Assembly: GCA_041658605.1 (NCBI GenBank)
Contig: JBAZZU010000026.1
Coordinates: forward strand, 1 to 28,946
Reading direction: 5' to 3'
Length of the DNA: 28,946 nt
DNA from: JBAZWE01 sp041658605
GTDB lineage: Bacteria; Actinomycetota; Thermoleophilia; BMS3ABIN01
Made by a program: the position numbers and the translations under genes. Shown here piece by piece: positions 23,454 through 28,946 of this stretch. The notes below the pieces were generated by a model. It was given only the letters and a program-made list of their open reading frames with translations, did not search any database and was not told the origin of the DNA. Numbering within the stretch: position 1 is the stretch's first letter; each line of letters starts with the position of its first letter.

Positions 23454-25028
23454 TCAGGATTTTGCCGCTTCATCAAGAGCGGCGTTTACGAGTTCGTCCG
23501 CCTGGGCGTTCGCCTCGCGCGGTATCGCGGTGATCTCGTATTCCTCGAGCCTGGAAAGAATCGACTTCGCCTGCTGATAGTATGGCCGCAAACCTTCATT
23601 CTTAACCTTATATCTGCCTTCCAGCTGCCTGACGATGAGTTCGCTGTCTGAAAAGATGGCAAGCTGCCGGACTCCATGGTCGAGCGCCATCTCCAGCCCT
23701 GAGATCATCGCCTGATATTCGGCGACGTTATTGGTGGCCTCGCCGATGTAGTCGGCCCGCGTATCGACTACTTCTCCCGCATCGCTGGCCAGCACCGCGC
23801 CGATACCTGCAGGGCCTGGATTACCTCGGGAACCCCCGTCCACGTACAGGTGGAACATGCGATTCTCCTCTTCCTCGTTTTTCGCTTTACGGCTGGCCGG
23901 AGCCTTTTTTATGCGCCGGCCGGATGCGGTTCTCCACATGGCAGGCTCCACTCCGGACATACTGACTTTGACTTCGTGCGGCTCCAGTGCGCCCGCAAGC
24001 CTCGCGGCCCAGTTCTCCAGAGCCAGCTTCTCGCTTACCTCGTGCGGGATGTCGATCAGCGCCAGCCCCGCCTCCTCCGCCTGCATCGTCTGATGATACT
24101 TGATATCGCCCGTTACCAGGACGTCCGCATTTCCCGCGCACAGGCTGATGTAATCGGCGCCGCTGCCGGGGACCACGGCCACCCGGCGCAACTGCCTGTC
24201 GGGAGGACCCGCAAAGCGTACTTCATCGAGTCCGAACAGCTCAGCCAGTTGTCCGGCAAAATCCTCGAGACCGGTTTCGCCGGAGAGCTCGCCCGATCTG
24301 CCGGCTCCCGCATGGCGATCCGTGTTCTCAAGCGTATATATGTCATAAGCAGGCTCCTCGTAGGAATGAGCCTCGATGAGGGCATCGGTCACAGCCTGGT
24401 GCTTTTCTCCCGGGAAGACCATCTCCAGGCGCACCTCACTGACCTTCTCATCGGAGCCGACCTTGCCGATGACCGGCCTGGCTCCTTTCCCGGGCAGGAA
24501 AGTCCCGGTCCCTTCGGTCGCGAACGAGCAGTGGCTGTAGTCGACGATGACGCCGGCACCAGCCTGAAAGAGGGCCGTACGCACTCGTTCAAGATCATCC
24601 GGGGGAACAAATACAACCAGCTTTGACGATCCAGACTGAGCGGGCACGACAGGCTTTACGCGGCCTAATTCCATCAGGCCGGCCAGTATGTCAGCCAGCC
24701 CATGCCGGGCTGAATCCAGATTCGTGTGGGCGGCGACGACGGCGATGTTTTCGCGGCTGGCCGATCTTACCAGCCTGCCTGCAGTGCTCTCGTCACTTAC
24801 CGAAGAAAGCGGCTGGAAGATAAGCGGGTGGTGGGTCAGTATCAGTGCACAACCAAGTTTTTTTGCTTCATCGATGGTCTCTTCCGAGACATCGAGGGCT
24901 ACCAGCACTGAGCTGAGGCTGGCATCCATGGAACCGACCTGCAGGCCGACATTATCCCATTCCTCGGCGAGCGACCGCGGGGCAAGTTCCTCGAGGATTG
25001 CGAGAAACTCGCTGACGAGGATTGTCAT
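23454..25028 (-). CDS. Fusion of a Nif3-like dinuclear metal protein with RNase HI
   Basis: Residues 1-365 are a Nif3/YqfO (GTP cyclohydrolase I type 2 homologue) protein. Metal ligands are His66-His67 (LTHHPLIFQ), His101 and Asp105 (HTNLDSA), and His329 with Glu333 (DIPHEVSE). The inserted YqfO-type domain is at about 135-235. A charged linker (about 370-390, RKAKNEEEE) leads to RNase HI (391-524), with VDGGSRGNPGPAGIG and the four acidic residues Asp397, Glu437, Asp461 and Asp511. RNase HI degrades the RNA of RNA-DNA hybrids; the Nif3 role is not settled. In other Gram-positives the two genes are near each other, often with a zinc-ribbon gene between, so this is a fusion of neighbours. AAGAGGAG lies 6 bases before Met391 (ATG 23856-23858), allowing a separate RNase HI product. 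Confidence 0.93.
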   Translation of the reverse strand: MTILVSEFLAILEELAPRSLAEEWDNVGLQVGSMDASLSSVLVALDVSEETIDEAKKLGCALILTHHPLIFQPLSSVSDESTAGRLVRSASRENIAVVAAHTNLDSARHGLADILAGLMELGRVKPVVPAQSGSSKLVVFVPPDDLERVRTALFQAGAGVIVDYSHCSFATEGTGTFLPGKGARPVIGKVGSDEKVSEVRLEMVFPGEKHQAVTDALIEAHSYEEPAYDIYTLENTDRHAGAGRSGELSGETGLEDFAGQLAELFGLDEVRFAGPPDRQLRRVAVVPGSGADYISLCAGNADVLVTGDIKYHQTMQAEEAGLALIDIPHEVSEKLALENWAARLAGALEPHEVKVSMSGVEPAMWRTASGRRIKKAPASRKAKNEEEENRMFHLYVDGGSRGNPGPAGIGAVLASDAGEVVDTRADYIGEATNNVAEYQAMISGLEMALDHGVRQLAIFSDSELIVRQLEGRYKVKNEGLRPYYQQAKSILSRLEEYEITAIPREANAQADELVNAALDEAAKS

Positions 25029-25101
25029 CAGATTCCCTGCTTAAAACCGATTGTGGACAGCGGCGATTGGCCAGCCAGGCAGTGTGGATTCTGCAATTCG
25101 T

Positions 25102-25788
25102 TCAAGATGATGTTTTTGAAGATTCTGACAGCGTCCCGTTCTCCATGACCAGGGTACGCACCGCCCTGGCGGCAAGGTTGCGTGAATGCGTGACCATGAC
25201 GATGGTCACACCCCGGGCGTTGACCTGCTCGAACAGTTCCATGATATCCGCTTCCGTGTATTCGTCAAGATCGCCTGTAGGCTCGTCGGCCAGGATAATC
25301 CCCGGCTCGTTGATCAGGGCTCGTGCGATCGCCACACGACGCTGCTGGCCCCCCGAGAGCTCTGATGGGTAGGCGTTTGCCTTGTCGGGTACGCCAACCG
25401 TCTCCAGCAGGCTGAGCGCGTGCTCGACACCGCCTCTCTGGCCGCCGGCGAAACTGGCGGGGAGCCTGACGTTATCAAGACAGGTAAGCGTCGGGATCAG
25501 GCTGGAGAACTGGAAACAGAAGCCGATCTTCTCACTTCTGAGCAGAGCGAGCTGTTTGTTGTCCAGGGTCCAGATGTCCGTGCCTCCGACCATCACATTG
25601 CCGGTCGTCGGTTTAGTGAGGCCACCCATAAGGCTGACCATTGTAGTCTTGCCGCTGCCGGAATGTCCGACGACAGCGATGAATTCCCCGTCGGCGACCT
25701 TGAGGGAGACATTGTCGACAGCGTTGATCTTAACGCCGCCGCTCATGTATGCCTTGGTTATGTTTTTCAGTTCTATCATGTCAGACAC
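25102..25788 (-). CDS. ABC transporter ATP-binding subunit, MacB/LolD type
   Basis: The protein is a full nucleotide-binding domain: Walker A GHSGSGKTT, Q-loop FCFQFSSLIPTLT, signature LSGGQQRRVAIARAL, Walker B IILADEPTGDLDEYT, and the switch His in VTHSRN. The LolD/MacB type pairs with FtsX-like permeases and drives extrusion or mechanotransmission rather than import. It follows the UGA-containing permease by about 77 bases and is surely its partner. The start is uncertain: GTG 25788 has GGAG four bases upstream, ATG 25779 gives the family-like MIELKNITKAY. It is the last gene of the four-gene set. Confidence 0.93.
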   Translation of the reverse strand: MSDMIELKNITKAYMSGGVKINAVDNVSLKVADGEFIAVVGHSGSGKTTMVSLMGGLTKPTTGNVMVGGTDIWTLDNKQLALLRSEKIGFCFQFSSLIPTLTCLDNVRLPASFAGGQRGGVEHALSLLETVGVPDKANAYPSELSGGQQRRVAIARALINEPGIILADEPTGDLDEYTEADIMELFEQVNARGVTIVMVTHSRNLAARAVRTLVMENGTLSESSKTSS

Positions 25789-25865
25789 AGATCTCCGGCT
25801 TTGCACAAAACAAGATTTTAACCATGGCTCCCGTAACGCCTGATGAAACCTGCGCGCCCATCGAT

Positions 25866-27098
25866 TTACTCTCCGGTCCTTATCGCCTGATAAGGTTCAA
25901 GCCGGCTGGCCACGATGGCCGGATAGAGCGCTGCCAGTATCCCTGTACTGATAGCCATTACCAGAAGACTCAGTGAGAAGACCGCGATGAATCCGGCGCC
26001 TGGCCACAGGTAGGCGATTCCCAGGGACACCTCTATCGTGCCCTTGAGCACGAAAATGACCGCTGCCCCGACCGCCATGCCGCATATGCCGCCGATCGCC
26101 GTCAGCTGGACGGCTTCCAGCATCACCAGGCGGAAGATATATGCGCGCGTCGCGCCCATCGCCTGCAGCAGGCCGAGCTCGCGCCGCCGCTCATTTACGA
26201 CCATGGAAAAAAGTGCGCCTATCATCAGCACCGAGATTACCCAGAAGCCACCGCCTATCATCACAAGGTACGGACGCAGACCTTCAAGCTGCCGCGCGAC
26301 CGAGCTCGACATGAGCTCCTTGGAAGTCACGACAGCGACGCCTGATACCTGTGTCTCGATTGCCGTCGCCACGTCCACCCTGGCATACTCCGGCTTGACG
26401 TTTACCATCAGGGCGGATATCTCGCCGGGCTTTACATCCAGCAGTCTTTTTGTCTCGTTGCTCTCGGACGTCTTTGTCATGTTATAAACGGACGCAAGAG
26501 TGACGAAACCGCCATCATCGATGCCGATGCCGGTTGAATCGAGGATACCGACGACAGTGAACTCCTTTCCGTAAAAGACTTCCTTGTCGCCGATATAGCT
26601 CTCTGATTTGCCGAAAAAGATGTGCGCGTTCGAGCCGAGTATGACCTCGTTGTCCTTCAGGCGGCCTTCCGGCAGGTTTCCCTTTATCCAGGGCCCCACA
26701 GTGAAATCAGTGACCGGATCGATGCCTACAACCTGCAGGCTGCCGGTACATCAGCCGCTGGCCAGGGTCGCGAAATACAGCTGCGGCGAGAGCTTGTCGA
26801 CGCCCTCAATCTGGGAAACCTGTTCCATCACCGAACCGTCCATCACAAATGTGCTGGGATTGCCGGAGATAAGAGTCGCGGCCAGCTTGGAAGTATAACC
26901 GGGCGGCACGACCATCATGTCGGCGCCGAGACGCGCCGTGCCCTGCTCGAGGCTGGTCGATACTCCCTCGCCGAGGATAGTGGTAGGAAAAAGAATCGCC
27001 GCGACCGTGCCGACGGCTATCATGGTCACGAGGCTGCGGAACAGTTTCCGCCTCATGTTCTGTTTCGTCAAATAGAAAATTCCAAGGTTCTTGCTCAT
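25866..27098 (-). CDS. FtsX/MacB-type ABC permease, probable selenoprotein (Sec116 from in-frame UGA)
   Basis: The 410-residue frame is continuous except for one TGA at 26751-26753. Before it (1-115) are a cytoplasmic start, the first membrane helix (about 20-42) and the beginning of the MacB-like extracytoplasmic domain, ending QLYFATLASG. After it the same frame continues CTGSLQVVGIDPVTDFTVGP and keeps typical sequence to the end, including three C-terminal helices with NERRRELGLLQAMGATRAYI, the FtsX signature. UGA-UGU would give a Sec-Cys pair facing outside. A SECIS-like hairpin lies directly downstream of the UGA. A pseudogene is less likely because the frame, the domain and the partner ATPase all remain intact. 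The Sec-Cys pair could bind a soft metal or act in redox; that is inference. From memory, relatives may carry Cys-Cys here; this I cannot verify. Confidence 0.85.
26713..26753 (-). promoter_or_regulatory. Putative bacterial SECIS element at the permease UGA
   Basis: Numbering from the U of UGA, ACCGG (7-11) pairs with CCGGT (37-41), and GCCTGC (14-19) pairs with GTAGGC (25-30, one G-U), leaving an AGGTT apical loop (20-24). The loop GGU is at 21-23. In E. coli fdhF the loop GGU is at 22-24 after its UGA and is bound by SelB. The spacing, loop and two-part stem therefore agree with the known bacterial SECIS plan. Confidence 0.75.
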
Positions 27099-27174
27099 CA
27101 GCGCCTTACTCCGATGTTACGGGCTGCATGCCGCAGCCGGCGGCAAGCGGCCAATATGATTATTCCCTCCCGGT

Positions 27175-27207
27175 AATATGGCGAAACGCAGGCGAAACCG
27201 CCATATT
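27175..27207. repeat. 9-bp inverted repeat between the cupredoxin and permease genes
   Basis: AATATGGCG (27175-27183) and CGCCATATT (27199-27207) are exact complements round a 15-base loop. It lies just after the cupredoxin stop. A second hairpin, GGCTGC/GCAGCC (27122-27138), is 24 bases upstream of the permease start. Neither has a T run, so they may be mRNA stability or processing elements. Confidence 0.6.
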
Positions 27208-27211
27208 CGGG

Positions 27212-27628
27212 CTATTCCTCCACTATTATGCTGCCCAGCAGACCCGGGATCTTCATGTCATGGTAAGCGTATTCACCGGGTTTGTCGAAAGTGAATGACC
27301 AGCTCTCACCTGTTTTCAGGACGGGAGACATGAACTCGTCGGTCATGACGGGCGGGTGCCCGCTCATGATCTGTCGGTCACGGCGATCCTCGTTATTCCA
27401 GGTCACCTTCTCACCCTTCTTAATGGTTATGGAGTCGGGTTCGAACTTCAGTTCTTTCATGGTCACCGTCGCTCCACCGCCGCACGATAGAAGCAGCGCC
27501 GGCACGGCAAGCAGCGAGATGATTAACGCTGTAACGATAAGCATCCTCGAAAAATCGTGCGCGAACACATGCAGCCCGTGCCGCCGGCCATGATCTCTGC
27601 CTGTATGCATTAAACCCCACTTTTTCAT
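27212..27628 (-). CDS. Cupredoxin-like lipoprotein with an altered copper site
   Basis: The 138-residue protein has a His-rich cytoplasmic start, a signal helix (about 29-48) and a lipobox LLSC with Cys49, so it should be a membrane-anchored lipoprotein. The mature part is a plastocyanin-type beta sandwich: ELKFEPDSITIKKGEKVTW, SGHPPVMTDEFMS, and GESWSFTFDKPGEYAYHDMK. In classic type 1 copper proteins the last loop is YHCxxHxxM and an earlier His follows NxD. Here the loop reads YHDMKIPGLL and the early site RDRQIM, so the Cys and two of the usual ligands are missing. A different ligand set (His91, Met95, His123, Met125) or no copper is possible. AAAGG precedes the ATG. It lies 113 bases before the permease gene. 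Confidence 0.85.
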   Translation of the reverse strand: MKKWGLMHTGRDHGRRHGLHVFAHDFSRMLIVTALIISLLAVPALLLSCGGGATVTMKELKFEPDSITIKKGEKVTWNNEDRRDRQIMSGHPPVMTDEFMSPVLKTGESWSFTFDKPGEYAYHDMKIPGLLGSIIVEE

Positions 27629-27719
27629 CCTGGACCTTTCCCTGTTTCCACTTACCGGTTGCCCGACATTCCGAGAGGCGGAAAACCGGTAAATGGAAGC
27701 TCCGACTGATTCACTTTAT

Positions 27720-27751
27720 GCATGCGCCCCCGCTGACGCGGGGGCGCATGC
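27720..27751. repeat. Perfect 14-bp GC-rich inverted repeat between the propeller and cupredoxin genes
   Basis: GCATGCGCCCCCGC (27720-27733) and its exact complement (27738-27751) flank a TGAC loop. It starts 38 bases after the propeller stop. The minus strand downstream is ATAAAGTGAA, without a T run, so termination would be partial. It may set the ratio of lipoprotein to downstream genes. Confidence 0.7.
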
Positions 27752-27789
27752 CTGCTTCATTTAACCCGGATTGGATCCCGGTTGTTTAT

Positions 27790-28860
27790 TTACATCTCCT
27801 GTAGCGCGATTCCGCAGATAAGCGGAGCCTTGATGCCGGGGATACGGTCGATGATCGTGTCCTTATCGACATCATAGACGAAGATGCTGCTCGTGTTCTC
27901 ATCGGGCTCATGGCGGACGGCGATGTAACCCGTCTTGCCATCAGCGCTGAAGATAATCGAGTGCGGTTCCTTGCCGACCGGAACCGTCTTTTCGATCTTC
28001 TCGGTTTCCATGTTGATCTTTACGACCGAACCATCGATGCCGTCGGTCACGTAAAGCCACTTGCCGTCAGGTGTTGTCTGAGACTGATGCGACATCGGCG
28101 CTCCAGTCGGAGACGGCTTGGTCACGTTGTCGATCTTGCTTACAGTCTTGCCGCTCGGCCATTCGACCTTGGCTACATAACCTGGCTCGGCTGTATTGTT
28201 CGGATTGAACATGTTGACCAGGTAGGCATACTTGCCGTCCTTGGACCAGGATATACCGCAGATGCTGGTTGTGGTCGCCTCTGTTGCCACAGCAGCGCCT
28301 ATGGTGTTCGCGGTCGAGTCATATGGATAGACTTTGCCATCTCCCATGCTGGCAAGATAAATCTTGCCGTCGGGACCCTGGTACATTCCGCAGATCGCCA
28401 GCTTCGCGCCCGCGGGCGGCATTGCCGGTGTGCCTACTGCCTTGTTGGTGGCCATATCGATCTTGATTACAGCTCCGTCCTGGGCGTTGCCAAGCAGCAT
28501 GGTTTTCGGTGCCGCTGTAATAACCCTGCCGTCTGTATTAGGCGCAATCATCGAATCCACTGTCGGCATAATGCCGTGGGGCGCCTTAGCCTCCGCGATA
28601 TTTACCATCTCGACCGATTTGGTCTCCAGATCCACGACCGCCATGCCCATGTTACCGGTTCCAGCCTCCAGCTCACCGGTGCCGGTCACTGCGACATACA
28701 TCTTGCCTTTGACCTTGCCAACTGCTTTTGTTGTATCTGACTTGGTCGTGGTCGTCGTTTTGTCGTCGCCGCAACCTGATACAACCAGCAATAATGCGCC
28801 AATCAGACCTGCAAACACGACCGCCGACCAGAACCTGGCCGATTTAATACTTCTTCCCAT
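27790..28860 (-). CDS. Beta-propeller (YVTN-like) lipoprotein
   Basis: This 356-residue protein has a signal helix (about 11-28) and the lipobox VSGC with Cys30, followed by an Asp/Thr/Lys-rich tether. The rest is a repeated propeller fold with blade phrases such as GAVIKIDMATNKAVG, PDGKWLYVTDGIDGSVVKIN and SADGKTGYIAV, like YVTN/WD40 surface proteins. Three blades carry the same ICG(M/I) motif, with Cys157, Cys201 and Cys349, and several exposed His/Met (PHGIM at 95-98, MSHQ, EPHS). These could be ligands; that is inference. GGGAGG is 7 bases before the ATG. It is the first gene of the set on the minus strand; its promoter is probably within 28861-28946, where I see only an AT-rich stretch. 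Confidence 0.87.
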   Translation of the reverse strand: MGRSIKSARFWSAVVFAGLIGALLLVVSGCGDDKTTTTTKSDTTKAVGKVKGKMYVAVTGTGELEAGTGNMGMAVVDLETKSVEMVNIAEAKAPHGIMPTVDSMIAPNTDGRVITAAPKTMLLGNAQDGAVIKIDMATNKAVGTPAMPPAGAKLAICGMYQGPDGKIYLASMGDGKVYPYDSTANTIGAAVATEATTTSICGISWSKDGKYAYLVNMFNPNNTAEPGYVAKVEWPSGKTVSKIDNVTKPSPTGAPMSHQSQTTPDGKWLYVTDGIDGSVVKINMETEKIEKTVPVGKEPHSIIFSADGKTGYIAVRHEPDENTSSIFVYDVDKDTIIDRIPGIKAPLICGIALQEM

Positions 28861-28946
28861 GTTTTTTCCTCCCTGGTTTGATTGAAAAATGACAAAAACA
28901 AACCTTTTTTACATTTCACATCACTTCCCCCTGCGCCGTGCGGTAT

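Noticed and set aside
25866..27098. Permease as a pseudogene split by a nonsense mutation
   Set aside because: The frame continues with intact domain sequence after the single TGA, the next codon is Cys, a SECIS-like hairpin follows, and the partner ATPase is intact. A decayed gene would be expected to show more damage.

Overview
This window is about 29 kb of a bacterial chromosome with moderately high GC. Almost every gene lies on the minus strand; only a small Cys-rich protein and a UspA protein are clearly on the plus strand. A gene ending in an LPKTG sortase signal, several lipoproteins and the lack of any outer-membrane gene point to a monoderm, Gram-positive-type cell. The mix (thermolysin-like exoprotease with repeated surface domains, DUF2769-like protein, UspA, a likely selenoprotein) fits a deep-branching, probably anaerobic actinobacterial lineage. 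That placement is inference; there is no rRNA or other decisive marker here.

Layout. (1) 1-7700 is a translation block, read right to left: thrS, nadE, infC, rpmI, rplT, a TrmH/SpoU rRNA methyltransferase and pheS. infC has its own promoter, leader and attenuator-like hairpin and lacks any ATG/GTG/TTG start. Downstream of pheS there is no pheT. Instead there is an array of interspersed repeats and the first codons of a GIY-YIG nuclease that runs off the left edge. (2) 7880-9530 is a three-gene envelope set: two small SHOCT membrane proteins and a Met/Gly/Asp-rich, probably metal-binding membrane-anchored protein. (3) 9860-13200 holds typA, tRNA-Val, a Cys-rich DUF2769-like protein, an Os1348/NHLP-like small protein and a universal stress protein. 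(4) 13228-16821 is a 1197-residue secreted M4 metalloprotease with four copies of a ~105-residue C-terminal repeat. (5) 17071-20345 holds a zinc-dependent MDR dehydrogenase coupled to an LsrF-like class I aldolase, a LURP-one-like protein and a YprB-type RNase H-fold exonuclease. (6) 20447-22181 holds an LPXTG surface protein with thrombospondin-type calcium repeats, then tRNA-Cys and tRNA-Gly. (7) 22220-25028 holds a family 2 glycosyltransferase and a Nif3-RNase HI fusion with a well-placed internal ribosome binding site. (8) 25102-28860 is the most interesting part.

Region 8 reads, in transcription order: beta-propeller lipoprotein, cupredoxin-like lipoprotein, FtsX/MacB-type permease, and ABC ATPase. 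The permease frame is interrupted by one in-frame UGA followed directly by a Cys codon. The 41 nt starting at that UGA fold into a bacterial SECIS-like hairpin whose apical loop carries GGU about 17 nt after the UGA, close to the E. coli fdhF arrangement. I read this as a selenocysteine-containing ABC permease (Sec116-Cys117, extracytoplasmic side), not a pseudogene. It is probably the export or assembly part of a redox- or metal-linked envelope system together with its neighbours.

Regulatory RNA is plentiful: leader hairpins at infC, nadE and the protease, several intrinsic terminators, and large inverted repeats between genes of regions 2 and 8.
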